DNA of 64,000 nt from Agrypnia vestita (GCA_016648135.1 JADDOH010002125.1:25286-89285), one strand, 5' to 3'. Shown: positions 1 to 47,939, counted from the stretch's first letter. A program made the numbers and translations. Notes: generated by a model from the sequence alone, not told the origin.

Positions 1-34610
<34,610 letters not shown>

Positions 34611-37600
34611 CTGCTGCTGTGCAGCGCCCTCACAGACGGACCCTACTCTTACATATGAACACCTCATATTTAAGAGTAGCGCTCGCTACAGCCCCACGTT
34701 GCTACTTCTGTCTTGTGTGTCCATTTTGTTTTTAACCATCACTGCACTCCTTCTCTATCTCTTTTGATGTTGTTATCTATGTGAGGAGTTGTTTTTTTTG
34801 CAATCCATGTAAGATAAATCAAGCGGTAAAATTATTTTTAATTATCCTTATCCATTTCCAACGTTAATTGATATCGGCCTCAGATTTAAAATTCCAAATA
34901 CTTTATACTACAAAGCTTTTGAGCGCTAAAAAAAATAAAATTATCTATGCGAAAATTTAACCACACTCGTAAATTACTGACATCTATGATTGAGCATTTA
35001 TTAGCAGGAAGTAAAGATAAGAGGAAAGAGAGTGTTAATAAAACTTCAAATATTCTATACATATTTGCTTATAAACATCTAGACATCTAGTTGTCAGCAA
35101 TGTTCATGTGGCTCCACAAATGTTGTTTATTTAAATGTTCATTAGAAAGTTGTGACCCACGAAACAATAAATAGTGTGTGCGGTAACAGTGCAAATAACT
35201 GGCCAATCTACAAGATATTTCAATAAACTACATTCCATCACACCACAGTATCACAGTTGCTATTAACCGAAGTGCTAAAAGTATTCTATATGTATTTACG
35301 TTGATTTATCTTATGTGCATATTATATTTCGTGTGAAAACACATTTATTATTATTTTACTATTATTAGTAGGTACTATGTTTATCCAAATACAACTAGGA
35401 CACATTTTATGAACACCAAAATGAGTGATGAAAAAAAATTGAACTTGCTTATTTTTATCTTAAAGGTGATCACATTTTTATTTTACGCAAAGGACATGTC
35501 TTTTATGATTTTAATAATCTTGTATTGTTTTATTTTTTATGTCATAACTTTTAGTATATTTCACATTTTTTTTAAATTTTTAGTGTAGTTTTTTTAAGTT
35601 TTAAACACATATTTAACATTCATTAGTTAATTAAAACAGTTTATTACAGTATGTACAATTATTATTTTTAGAATGCATTCATTTAATCATTTCCTTTACA
35701 AAAAGGTTGTATTTACATTATTAGAATCAATGAATCAAAACTAATTATAATACATTAATTAAAATTAATCCTAATCATAAAATATTAAGTGCTTTAATAA
35801 AATACTGTGCTAAATTAAATTAATTGACTATTACTATGAATTGCGGCTACGTATAAAAGTTTGTGACTAAACAACTGTCTCAACGAACCATATCTTGCAA
35901 ACGGTGTACACTATTGAGTGATTGATGCAGGTCTTATAAAAATACATTCACAAGTTTTATTATTATTATTAGCCAACTATATTTTATTTTTATATTTAAA
36001 TAGACATAATCCTGCAGGATTTATTTGTTATTAAAAGTAATTAGGTAACTAGTAATTTAATTTTCATAAAAGATTGACAAAAAAATTGTTTTAAAAACAT
36101 TTTTTAATAATACTTATAGATTTTCTTTCTTCCCGATAATAGTTATGGATGCTTTAGAGATTAATTCTATAAATTCTAGTTAATATCTTCTTTAAATTTA
36201 TATTTTGTTTATTTTTTTTACTAACACAAGTAAATTGGTTAAATCTTATTCCTCATTACATATATATGATAAGCGTATTTATGTTTAAGTTGCATGCTTT
36301 TTTATTTTAATTTTGGCTTGAATATTATTTCTGTTAATTTTGATCATATAATTTACCAAATATTTTAGTTGCATGTTATTTTATTTGTTGATCAATATTT
36401 AGTGAAAACCATGGCTTGAAATGTATTGAAATGCATCACCAATGTTTGTATTTTTATTTTCCTTCTGCAATGTTTTTACTTTAGCTAAAGTTATGTTTTG
36501 TGATAGATGTTCATCCCAAGAAATGTGTCCTCCAACGAGCACCTTTTTATTTTTCCCGAATTTAGTTGTTTCTTAATGTTTGGGTGGCTGTACGAGTGTG
36601 GGTCGAGGGATGCTGCATTCTTAATGACTATTTACTTGTCTCTCGTAATGATAATAGTGTATTAAATATTATCCAATGAACATACTAGACAAATTTCAAA
36701 CAATTATAAAAGTGAACAAATCTAATTGGTGTTCGTGACAAGTAGTCTTTTAACATTGATTATGTTATGACTGAAAAGTTTTAAACATGAAAACTGAGTT
36801 TAATAATATAAAAATCTAATTGAATAGTGTTTTAAAATCGGTTATCAATTGCCATTATCGTGTGATAAATTCTTCATATATTTTTGGCTTGAATTGCCTG
36901 AGAGAAATTATTGTTGTCGTCGCTAAATTAATAATGTGTTAACAGATTTATAAAGGAAGTCGCTGATGAATTATATTTTATATTTGTCGAGCTTTGGTAG
37001 TTGAGTATTACATAGGAGAAGCAAAATGTGTTACGGCCATTGCGCTCCGTGCGTAATTGTGGAGACTGACACTTCTCTCGTTATGTCCAAGCAGAACACA
37101 TTTTTTTTAATCTAGAAATCTCGTGTAATTTACAAAGTCATTGTTTCATAAAAAATTATGATCGCTTGAATCTCGATATGTACTAATTACAAATTTAAGA
37201 TATTTTAAAATGTTTTATACATAATTTTTATTAAATCTTTTAATGATTTTTGGATGTAAAAATATTATCACCATTTTATTTTTGCACGAAAAGATTATGA
37301 AGTTTTGGCACTTGTTTCAACATATGTAATATGTGACTCCGGTTGCCAGGACCTTGTTTAGAGTGTTTTATCCATTGTGAGCTCTTGTTATTTTATTGGA
37401 TAAATTTATATTTGATGTCTATCCATTTTGTAGATTGTCGGTCGCTCACAATTCTTCATTGTTATCGAATTTTAAATGTTTTATCATATAGTAAAAATAC
37501 ATCACTCACTGCCTTTAAAAATGTTGACATTAGAATACAAAAATTATAATGCATATTCAACCAATACCTCACAATCTACCTAACTGTTTCTGGACAGTTT

Positions 37601-38250
37601 TGTCTATCAATGCTTGTTTTAAAGTATTTCACGTTATTTATATTCTTACTAATAATAAAATCTAAATATTAGATTTTTTATATTTTTGCCAAAGAATAAA
37701 CATTGTAGTATCATTTTCAATTGCTGGCATTTTTAATAAATATTTTCCAGTCAAACATTTCGCATTTAAATTATAAAAATATGCAAAAAAAAGTATTAAA
37801 CATTTTTATACAATATTGCTACATCAATTTTGTACGAAATGCCATAGAGATATACGTGTTACAAAAGTTATCAGATTTTCACGGAGGACCTTTTCCATTT
37901 CCAGCACATGAATATTCTCATCCTCATTAAAAACCGATATCTTTATTTCAAACCAACAAGCTCATACGGCACATGAGCTTTTCTGGTAAAATTGCTCAAA
38001 TCCATTTTTTCATAATTATTATAGAATCCTGCATTCAAATTCATACATCATTTTTACATGAAAAATTAATTTCTCCATAGAAAATAATGAGTTTAATTAA
38101 TCCGAGGCTCATAAGTGGTTGCTAAACGAGACTAAACTGTTTGGAATCATCCATTACATGCAATGGAAATTATAACAAAGTTGTTGATGTTGATTGTTAA
38201 TAAAAATGCAAATATTGTAAATAATATCTGAAATAAATCTGTATTTGTAT
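34611..38250 (+). other. slo: probable long slo 3' UTR
   Basis: About 3.6 kb of AT-rich sequence after the stop with no transposon and no convincing frame, unlike the rest of the window. Several AATAAA hexamers occur; the last, at 38,232-38,237, is followed by TGT-rich sequence and may be the distal polyadenylation site. The extent is inferred. Confidence 0.45.
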
Positions 38251-38355
38251 TTGAAACGAGGTTTTATTTTAGGTAAATAGTTACACAATATTTTAATCCT
38301 GTACATGATAATAAATACATATTGGAATTTGAAATATTTTTATTTCTCAATATAA

Positions 38356-38396
38356 TTCATATCCTGGGAGGTCTGGGTTCGATTCCCAGTGAGGTC
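38356..38396 (+). repeat. tRNA 3'-half fragment
   Basis: GGTCTGGGTTCGATTCCCAG is a perfect T-arm with B box, but no D-arm or acceptor partner precedes it. Probably a SINE or tRNA remnant. Confidence 0.5.
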
Positions 38397-38479
38397 ATCA
38401 TACATCTATGTATAATAATCATCACAATACATTTAGGTATGTCAAGCCAGTTTTATGATATGTTTCACAACTATAATTG

Positions 38480-38860
38480 GGCCTCATAGGCTGTTGTAGT
38501 GTCGAAGATTAAAAGAATCTTCCTGAAGCCAAATGCACTTTCTCCACGAATGCATCAAAGCCAATATTTGAATTTGTCAAACACTTCAAAATATCCCTCC
38601 AAAGCCATTACGACAGTGTCATTTGAGTCCAATTTTTTCTTACCGAGATGTTTTTTAAGGTAATAATTATGTTATGTGTATATAACATAGAAATCTGATG
38701 GTGCTATATCAGGTGAATAAGGTGGATGCCCTGTTTGAAACTGATAATCGAAAACCAGCGATATGTAAAGCAGCTGCTGCGTTTGCTGCCGTGAAAAACT
38801 AATGCAAAATGAGTTGTGCAAAGGTGACGCCTTTCTTCAGCATATCTAAGTAAGTAAGCC
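38480..38860 (-). pseudogene. mariner transposase C-terminal fragment
   Basis: On the minus strand a broken frame gives GHPPYSPDIAPSDFYV, then LKKHLGKKKLDSNDTVVMAL and EGYFEVFDKFKYW. YSPDLAPSDF is the hallmark after the second catalytic Asp of mariner transposases. Stops and frame shifts are present; termini were not found. Confidence 0.75.
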
Positions 38861-40507
38861 CTTATCTAAGTACTCTATCATGATAATGCCCTTACAATCC
38901 CAAAATCTGATGCTTTTTACCATACCAGCCGACAAAACTGACTTGACCTTAGGACGTGGTGAACATCTACAACATCACTTTAATACTCTAGTAATTAAAC
39001 AACATATTAATTCCTATACATACTATACTATACTGGGAAATTTTAGACTGAATTTTTTGTTTGACAAAAACATTTTTAGTTCTGAATTTTATGTTATACC
39101 TAATCGATTTTATTACTCCTTCGTCCTATGTTACGATGGATGATCTTCAATAATACTTGATGTTATAATTACAGCATTTATTGACCAATATTTGTCAATA
39201 TAAGTAGTATAGCGGTACCTCTCCAACCTCATGCTATGTACCTATTACTCGACCCAGAGTTTTGTTTGTATTAACATAATAAAAATCTCCGCGATATAAA
39301 CAAAGCGGTTGAGCTGGGGACATGGCGACACCACACCAGCCGGGCCTCTGCCGTAACACCAGGCAGATCTCTGTGCGTCATCCATTTCTTTGTTCGTCAT
39401 CACATATTACTTGTAAACTTAAACTTGCCTCCGTGACCTATCTCCGGGAAGAAATAGACAGTTACATCCGATCGCTCTCTCATTCCATCGACCTATGAAC
39501 CTTCCCTACAATAGTATTTTCATAGTATATTTATAGAATTTCAGTAGTATATTCCAGGGTTCGAGGATATATATCACTTGGCATATTTATGGCTTGATTT
39601 TTATTCTTGATATATATCCAAAAAAACTTTTTGCTATCGTTAATAGATGGCGCTATTTGTATTTTTAAAAAAGCTACCGGTTGTTTTTTTAAATATCTGC
39701 AGTCGTTACTAGATGGCGCTGCCATCTGTTGAATTTTCAGGGTGTTATTTTACACAATAAATCAGAATTGGGTAAAATCCATATACGTAATACTGGAGTA
39801 TTACATATTTGATAAAATCATTGTGGTGAGCTGCTGTGATAGTTCAATTAATATCTGTTTATCCATCGCAAGAAATCGCCTGCCGAATGTCAAAAAACGT
39901 TGTTGTCAATTTGCATATTTTTAAGTAGAGTCAAAGAACATGTTTATAAAGTAATAAGTTGATTCAATAGTTAGATAAAAGGAGCATGAAGTTAAAGAAA
40001 TATAAACTTTGAAACTATAAAAAAATGTTCCTAAAAAATTTCTTGACATTCATTGTTTTTCCCGAGGAATCTTCATACGATATCTTAAACAGAATGATTA
40101 TTAAAAATTTAGGACTTAAATTTTAAGAGTAAATCTATACTAATATTAGAAAGAGGATAGATTTGATTGTGTGTTTGAATTGAATAGGCTCCGAAACTAC
40201 TGGACTGATGTGAAAAATTCTTTCACATTTAGAATCCTACATTATCCCTGATGATCATAGGCTATAGAATGTTTTCAAAAAAGTTAGAAATCCGTATGAA
40301 AACTTCGATAATGTAGGCCAACGTGTGAAAAAAATATCAAAAAAAACCTTATGTCGCGTACGCTGCGGAAATTATTGACAATAGAGCAAAATGATGTACT
40401 ACAGTTTTATAGAGGACATCTATATCTACAAAAAAGTCCGCAATACCGTATGTCTAACTATTACAGTTAAGTCACAATAACTACTTTTTATATTAAAATA
40501 TGTAACG

Positions 40508-42870
40508 CCGCGCCCGTACAAACTAGGCCACATTATTCGTACCTGGGTATTAATACTTATCCAAATAAATCACATTTTACCGCAGAAACGGCTGAACAAG
40601 TGGCCCAAAACTACTTTGCTGGCTTTCTTTGAGCTCTGTCATGAAGATGAATTCGCAAAGACACTTCTATACCTCGAAATCCCGCAATACTACACATGGG
40701 CCAATTATAAATTCACAAGAAGGAGGCGTGGTGAGGACGTAGTTGGCCACCCAGGCATAAAAAAAGGTGCCGCTTTAGGAAGAGTCTACAGTGTACATCA
40801 TTCTCAATCAGAGTGTTTTTATCTTAGGATGTTGCTGCATCACGTATGCGGTCCAACCTCATTCGAGTACTTAAAAATCGTTAACGGAGTTCTCAAAGAG
40901 ACCTATCAAGCAGTTTGCCGTAACAGAGGTTTACTAAAAAACGATGACCATTGGGAAAATACTCTGAGAGAAGCATCGCTTTCGCAATGTCCGGTACAAC
41001 TGAGAGAGTTGTTTTTTAATTTAATTTTTTTTTTTTTTTTAAAATAGAGATGCGAACACGGAATACGTGTCACATCAATATTCTTACTATTTTCAAACTA
41101 AGCTAAACGCTTGTGCTATGAAAATAGGACTAACTTGCTAGTCTGGGCTGAGATTCGAACCCGCGACCTTGGATCACGAGGCGAGTGTCCTAACCACAAG
41201 ACCAACAAGCTACTCTAGTCATACTTTTATTTTGTCAGCCATCAGAACCATTGAAATTATGGGACAATTTCAAAAACGATTTATGTGAAGATATTAGGCA
41301 AAGAATCAGGCAGCAAAATCAAGACTTCGCCTTATCATACAGTGAGGACATTTATAACAAAGGTTTGATACAAATAGAAAATAACCTATTACAATTAAAT
41401 GATAAAAGTCTAATTGATTTTGGATTACCTTCTTCAGTTCGTACAGAAAACAATGCTACAGATACAATGGCACATAAATATAAAACAAATGATTTGACCG
41501 CTTTTGTCAATGAAAACCTGCCAAAATTAGTCCCAGATCAAAGACATGCTTTTGAGACTATCGTCGATAGCGTGAATAATAACAAAGAAATTGTTTTTTT
41601 GGATGCGCCAGGTGGCACTGGAAAGACGTTTCTTGCAAATTTGATACTTGCTAAGATAAGACAATCAGGAAAGATAGCGATAGCAGTTGCTTCGTCAGGA
41701 ATTGCTGCAACTCTCTTAAAGGATGGAAAAACTGCTCATTCTATTTTTAAACTTCCGCTATCCGTAAATCTTGAGCAATAATCTACATGTTCTATCTGCA
41801 AAAATGGGCCTCTTGGTAAATTACTACAAGACGCCTCATTGATTATGTAGGATGAATGCACCATGAGCCATAAAGCACATATAGAGGCCGTGGACAGAAT
41901 CTTAAAAGATCTTAGAAACTCCTCTGCTCTCATGGGCGGGATTATTTTTGTATTAGCTGGAGATTTCCGACAGACTCTTCCCGTAATTATCAGAGGTACG
42001 CGAGCAGATATCATCAGAGCATGCTTGAAATCGTCTCCCTTATGGACTTCGATTGAAAATTTAAAATTACGGACAAATATGAGAGCTCATCTTCATGGAA
42101 TCACAGATAGTGATTTTCCACAACAACTGTTAAAATTTGGGGAAGGAATTTTTCCCACTCCGAATATAAGCAGAAATTGTGACATCCTCCTAGATGAGTC
42201 TCTAGGCCAAATTTTAATAGATGCAGTATACCCTGACATCGAGAATTTACACGAAAAGGACTTTCATTGGTTGTGTTCTAGGGCAATATGTCACTTGGGA
42301 ATGATGCTGTCAACGAAATAAACGAAATCTGATTATTCAAAAAGTCCCCGGCCAAATAAAAAACTACAAATCGATCGACACCGTGACTAATATCGAAAAC
42401 GCAGTCCATTATCCACAGGAATTTTTAAATTCACTAAACCCTTCTGGACTGCCACCACACGAATTAACATTAAAAATCGAAAATCCAATCATGCTTTTGA
42501 GAAATTTAAGCCCCCCGAGCATGTGCAATGGGACAAGGCTGCTTATTAAGGAATTGAGGGATAATTTAATTGTAGCGACCATTATCACCGGCCCAGCAGC
42601 TGGTCAACTAGCTCAAATACCAATGATCCCAAATGATCTGCCAATCCCATTTAAACGGCTTCAATTTCCGGTAAAAACATCTTTCGCGTTAACTATTAAT
42701 AAGTCCCAAGGCCAAACCTTCGAATTAGTAGGGATCGACTTACGAAAATAATGTTTTACTCTTGGCCAATTGTATGTTGGCCTATCGCGGGTCGGAGCTC
42801 CTGAAAAACAATTTGTTTTGCTGCCACAAAATAAAACAACATCAAATATCGTTTACAGGGAAGCTCTGAC
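40508..42870 (+). pseudogene. Helitron PIF1-like helicase, inactivated
   Basis: Helicase part of a Helitron Rep/Hel protein. Pieces in order: WPKTTLLAFFELC, then YTWANYKFTRRRRGE and VYSVHHSQSECFYLRMLLHH (up to about 41,030); after the SINE, LWDNFKNDLCED, Walker A APGGTGKTFLAN (about 41,610), motif II DECT (about 41,850), motif III AGDFRQTLP (about 41,960), LRTNMRAHL, and motif V/VI LTINKSQGQTFELVGIDLRK (about 42,700) with YVGLSR after a stop. In-frame stops at about 41,779 and 41,848, frame shifts near 42,320 and the SINE insertion show it is dead. Confidence 0.85.
41041..41210 (-). repeat. tRNA-derived SINE, copy 2
   Basis: Nearly identical to 12,129-12,300, including AGAGATGCGAACAC and ATCACGAG.CGAG.GTCCTA. 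The low divergence and its place inside a dead Helitron make it the younger insertion. Confidence 0.85.
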
Positions 42871-43289
42871 CTAATAAATTTAATGGTTTATGTTTTGTAT
42901 GATCTTTTTACAAACCTTAGAAATAAATGTAAAATAATCAAATATTAAAAAATAACAAAAGAAATAAAAAATAATAACGAAAAATTCTTTTAAGTAATAA
43001 TATCCAAACTTTCTTTATAATGTACTCTTTTTAGTAATCTCCGACACAAAAAGAAGGATGTATTTGTGTGTGTTAAAATTTATAATTTTTGAAACTTTTG
43101 TTAAATACCCGTGCGAAGCAGGGGTGGGCCGAAAGATAATTTTTTTTTAAATCTTGTAGTCTGATTGAATACGAAAGAAAAGTTTAATTTGGTTCATATA
43201 ATCGGTTTTATATTTCACAAAAAGAAACAAATATCCATAACACTACATTAGAAAAAGCAACTTTTATACATACACTTATACAATAATTG

Positions 43290-43505
43290 CATATATTAGC
43301 TTTATTCAGTATGCAATTCATTTATTTAATAAATAATAATTCATGTACAAAATAAAAAAATAAATTTCTAATTATTTCGAGTTTGTATTAATCGACGTGT
43401 GCAAAAAAGGAGAAAAAAGTTTGGATATATATCCAATTTTTACATATATCAAAAAATCTGATTTTTTTATTTTTAATATAAAAATCGGATTTTTTCGAAC
43501 CTTGG
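43290..43505 (+). repeat. 220-bp dispersed repeat, copy 1
   Basis: CAGTATGCAATTCATTTATT to AAAAATCGGATTTTTT matches 56,327-56,537 in direct orientation, including GTGCAAAAAAGGAGAAAAAA and GGATATATATCCAATTTTT. No inverted ends or coding were seen. Confidence 0.8.
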
Positions 43506-46220
43506 TATATTCCATGGCGCGCGACCCTCTGCCACACTGTTTAATAAGTATCGCTCTCATGTGACCGACCATCCGTGCTCACTTTCCGCCTCCTCTCGTT
43601 CGCTCTCTTTCACTCAATTCCACAGACATTACAAATCGTATGCACGTTTCATTTAGGATTATTAAAAAACGAGGATTATTAAAAAACGCTTTCGTCCATA
43701 AAAGCTAGTTCTGAGATATTAAAAAAAAACTGAATTCTATCTAATATTAATTGTAGGAATAGTGATAAATTTTTTTATCAGCCTTTTATATCTATGATGA
43801 AATACCGGTGATCTTTGAAAGGCCTAATTATTTTTATAATTTCATACATTTTTTGTAAGAAAAACAGTAGACTCCGATTGTTTTAAAAATAATCATAATA
43901 TTGGACCAAGGAAGTAACAATTTTATTCATTGAAAAGGTATCATAAATAATTTTATTTTATAGAACTCAATTTCTTGTGAATTCTCAGAATCACTAGTCA
44001 CCCAACTTATTATTTATTGGTTATAAAATCTAGTGAGGAATTCGCAATATACTTGATTAAATTTTTAATAACCTTTATTTTATTTATGCTTATCGGAACT
44101 AGTCCCAATGGATATGCTTTGGTCGTAGATATTGTAAGTGCAACTTGCCAGTTCTTAAATAAAAGATGTAAAGAATTGGTCCTCCTATAAAGGGGCGAGT
44201 GACGACTGCTCCAGGAGAAAGTTGGTAATACTCAATCTAAATACACACATATATAAATTAATAGAAAAATTTACTTTATTTTCTTGTGGAGTGGTTCGGC
44301 TCACAGTCTCAACAGAGTTAACAATATTTAATAGAAATCAGGCCACCATATACATATATCTATTATGTATATCTTCTGAAAAGACCAGCTTAACTGTAAA
44401 ATTTCTTTTTACCTTATTTTACCATCGTCTCTATTACGTTTTTTTGGATGGTTAACTCTATCAGCTTTGTTCACAATTCTTTTAATTAGCCCAAAATTAT
44501 GGTCGCTGAGGAGAAACGAATGACCACATACCAGAAAAGGGTGAAAATTTTTCTTTAATCTTTCAGTTTCTACCTAAGCCAAACATGTTCTGAAAATCGC
44601 ATGGTTTTTGTTTTGACTGTGAAGACATCCATCCGAATGCAAATGCATTTTCTCTACAGTCCCAAATATAATCTACATGATGGGCAATGTATTCAGCGCA
44701 CCTAAGTTTAGACTTTTTAATGGCATTTGTCTTGTATAAATCATTGTTTATTAATTTATTTATCATTTTTAAATCGGATTTGGGGATTATCTGGCCCCGT
44801 TCTGGTGAGAACATGGTTGCTAATTTTTCCATAAAAAAAAATTTGTACAATCACAGACTATCAAAATATATAGACACAAACTAACAGATATTTCCTGATT
44901 CGCATTTTGGTTCCACTCCGTTTGACTTGTTTAAAAAATTACTACGAGATTGTGAATTTTTAAACAATTATGAAAAGGTCAAAATAAAAACTTTTCAAAA
45001 TTATAAAGTTTAGTAAATAAGTAGCGTTATATTTCTAAAAGACATTTTTACTTGAAAAGACTCGTTGTGGAATGAAATTTTAATTAACATCTATTGTAAA
45101 ACATGTTTTGTTTACTAAGGGATTGAGACACGATGAAAAGTTTGATGAGACGCGGCAGGCTGCCCTTCTGAATAATGGGAGCCTGGGGTGACAGGGTGGC
45201 TTAGAAGAACGATTATAAAATTATCAACATGATAAATAATATGTAGTTACCTTACTACCCCCCTTTCCATCTCTCTCACTGACCAACCTATCAGTAGAAA
45301 AATTATCTCAGGCTATAGATTATTCTCCGTAAGTTCAACAATCACGGCTGCCACAAGTTTCTAATTTATGATTCTAACAAGGTTGGTAAATTCGTTGGAT
45401 GGATTTCACATAAATACTTCAACTGGATTATAAATGTATCTTAAATGTATCTGAGTGGGCGTATATCCACTGTGCCCCAGCGCCTCCCTGGCCTAAAGAA
45501 GGGGTTTAGTTCAACTCTGTACAAGTTTATGCTGTATCTTTATAAATAAAACAACAACTTTTATCAACAATTTCCTTTATACTTGTAAGTAGGTACAGTA
45601 GAAAATGTTATAAAAAAATACTTCACATCTGTCAATTTACACAGTAGATCAATGATTATAATATGTACAGTACTTATAATTTTAATAATCTACTGAAATT
45701 TATAAAGTAAGGAATGTGATTTGGGAAAAGTGGACAAATCTAATTGGTGATGATGTAATACAAACTCAAAAATATCAGTCCCGCCTTCAGGATACTGCGA
45801 CATAAGCATAGTTGAATTCGAGCAATGCATTGAATAAAAATTATACTCTGTTAGCATTTACATACTGTTCATCCCATGTTATCATGCCTGTCTTATGATC
45901 AGGTATATCCTGTGTTTGTCCATGATTACAAGACTTTAAGAAATATAATAAATAATAAAATATTAAAAGTTCATTAATATCTATTTTAGAATTCAAGTGA
46001 GAGATGTACGATATCTCATCACAATACCCGTAAATGCATTTACCCTAATATAAAATATTTATCAATTGAACATTCATAAGTTAAAAATGTGAAGATGACG
46101 TGTCTGCATAAATATCTATGCTTGTGTTCATACTCTGTTTACATCAATATCTAAACAATTATTATACAACGATATCAAGAAGTCGACTGCACTTTTCATC
46201 CTAACTGTCAAGTGCTGCCT
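43506..46220. other. intergenic, nothing firmly recognised
   Basis: About 2.7 kb. A minus-strand 95-codon frame at 44,563-44,850 (EKLATMFSPERGQIIP near its start) shares only a short stretch with 49,870-49,940 (TCTGGTGAGA..TGGTTGC.AATTTTT). No exon signals support it. Confidence 0.5.
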
Positions 46221-46221
46221 G

Positions 46222-46471
46222 TCAAAAAATTTGTGTTATGATTATGTATATTGACAGCCATCTCCAGACTGACAAAAAGTTTGTGTTATGATTATGTATA
46301 TCGACGGTCTAAGTGCAATACTGCTTGTGAACGATATATATGTAAATATCTTCAGTAAGGGAATAAAACGTTTACAGCTGCTAGAGGAAATAGTTCACTG
46401 AACGATATATATGTAAATATCTTCTGTAAGGGAATAAAACGTTTACAGCTGCTAGAGGAAATAGTTCACTG
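46222..46471. repeat. two adjacent short tandem duplications
   Basis: A unit of about 48 bp (TTTGTGTTATGATTATGTAT) occurs twice from 46,222. A 71-bp unit starting AACGATATATATGTAAATAT then occurs twice at 46,330 and 46,401 with one difference seen. Confidence 0.9.
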
Positions 46472-46876
46472 AACTGGTATTTACTATTACTATTGGCTTA
46501 TCGGCAATTGTTGATAAACCAAATGCAAAAAATGTGTGTGTTCTATCTAAACATATATAAAAATATGTATCAACCACCTTGGATAGAGTCGCACATGTTA
46601 AGCTTTCACAAAAGCTTTATAAAAAGTGAAGATGAGGAGCAGAAAGTGAATATTGGTAATAAACAATGTGCAAATGCAAAATAAGTTCTTTAGAATTCCA
46701 AACAGGGCAAACAAGTTATTACATATATTATTCAGATGCTTAGTTATCAGATTCAGATTTCTCCATTACAATTAATAATTTGAAATGTAAGAAGTACATA
46801 TTTATACATACTTGTTTGCTTGAACATGCTTCTCATGCGACCTATTTTAGTATCCTGTACCAGTCACCGTGTAGGT

Positions 46877-47337
46877 CAATGATGGCGAACTTTTGACTTG
46901 CGCATCAAAAGTGATAGGTGATGGCCAAATTGTTATTTTAACAGGTAACACATGGTAGTTACCGATCATCAATTCAGATATAAATTACAAATAATGATTA
47001 AACCGTAACTGTGTAATCGGTTAAAACACCATCACCAGAGGTGATGTGCCTCAGCACATTGAGTGACACACCAGCATTCACTAATACTCGAGATACCAAA
47101 GAAATCCTATTGTAGCTGATGCCTCATATGCATACATCAATATTTACAAAATAACTCTGGAAAACTGGCCCCAGCCTGACAAATGCCGAACAGTCCTACA
47201 CAAGTATAAGCGTGCGCCCTGCCACACCAATTTGGAGCTCAAGAGCATTCTTAAGTATGGCACATCAGCAGAGTTAGGTTAGGTTAGATATTATCCGTAT
47301 TTTTGACATGCCAAGCTCAAAAGGTCCGCCATCACTG
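46877..47337. mobile_element. hAT-type short element
   Basis: Inverted ends CAATGATGGCGAACTTTTGA and AAAAGGTCCGCCATCACTG resemble hAT termini (CAGTGATGGCGAACC). The 8-bp flanks GTGTAGGT and ATGTGGGT match at 6 of 8, fitting an old target duplication. A short open stretch (WPQPDKCRTVLHKYKRAPCH) inside is not recognised. Confidence 0.65.
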
Positions 47338-47438
47338 ATGTGGGTGAACATCAATCTGTTTTAAATTTTAGCTTCACTATTTTTAGCTCTATTGTATTTT
47401 GATTGATTAAAAATTCACAATGACTAGATTATAGATGT

Positions 47439-47900
47439 ACCACTATAACTTGGCGTGCGAGGGAGGACGTCCCTGTCGCGTAACAGAAGTTGTCAGGGTG
47501 TAAATTTATTATACAATACATAATGTACAGAATGTCTGGTGACCTGTCGTAGCCTTTAACAAAAATTTGGTCGGGCAGCACTAAAGAAACCATGCAGTAA
47601 TGGTGGCCGTTCTATCTGCCAAACTGTCAGACGGTAATATCGGTCCATTATTCGCTTTTTCAGCCTCGCAAAACTTTAATAATTCATTGGCAATTGTTCT
47701 TGCACCATCCCGGACTGTTTAGGATGTTTTGGACATAATAATTCAGTGTATATTGGTAATCAAGATGTCACAGCTCCCGACCAAATACAAAATTGAACTA
47801 AATGACAGGGCGAGGGGTTACCGCCGGGTGCGGGCGGGGCGGGTTCTAGTTCCAAATTCGCCGCACGCTTACGTAAGTTACGTTGGGCAAGCAATAACAA
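47439..47900 (+). repeat. dispersed repeat copy 2 with open exon-like frame
   Basis: Matches 7,151-7,578. ATG at 47,765 opens exactly 36 codons, MSQLPTKYKIELNDRARGYR then RVRAGRVLVPNSPHAY, ended by a perfect GTAAGT donor at 47,873 (phase 0). The 300 bp upstream are equally conserved between copies. No downstream exon was identified. Could be a mobile element carrying a captured first exon, or the 5' end of an unknown gene copied twice. Confidence 0.6.
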
Positions 47901-47939
47901 AGACAGAGTCTAACTACGAAGTACGCATCTACTTATAAT

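Larger units (their letters stand above)
40134..43136 (+). mobile_element. decayed Helitron
   Basis: It begins TCTATACTAATATTAGAAAG with GGCTCCGAAACTACTGGAC shortly after, a 5' end I recognise from insect Helitrons. It ends near a CCCGTGCGAAGCAGGGG hairpin followed by TGGGCCG, with the terminal CTAG apparently mutated. The interior encodes a broken PIF1-type helicase; the Rep nuclease part is missing. A SINE (41,041-41,210) is inserted inside. Confidence 0.75.

Noticed and set aside
40616..42751. Host PIF1 helicase gene
   Set aside because: In-frame stops, a SINE inside and Helitron-type ends outside make it a dead transposon protein, not the cellular helicase.
44563..44850. Minus-strand 95-codon frame with coding-like residues
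   Set aside because: No recognised domain, partner exon or signal; a short piece recurs near 49.9 kb, which suggests a repeat.
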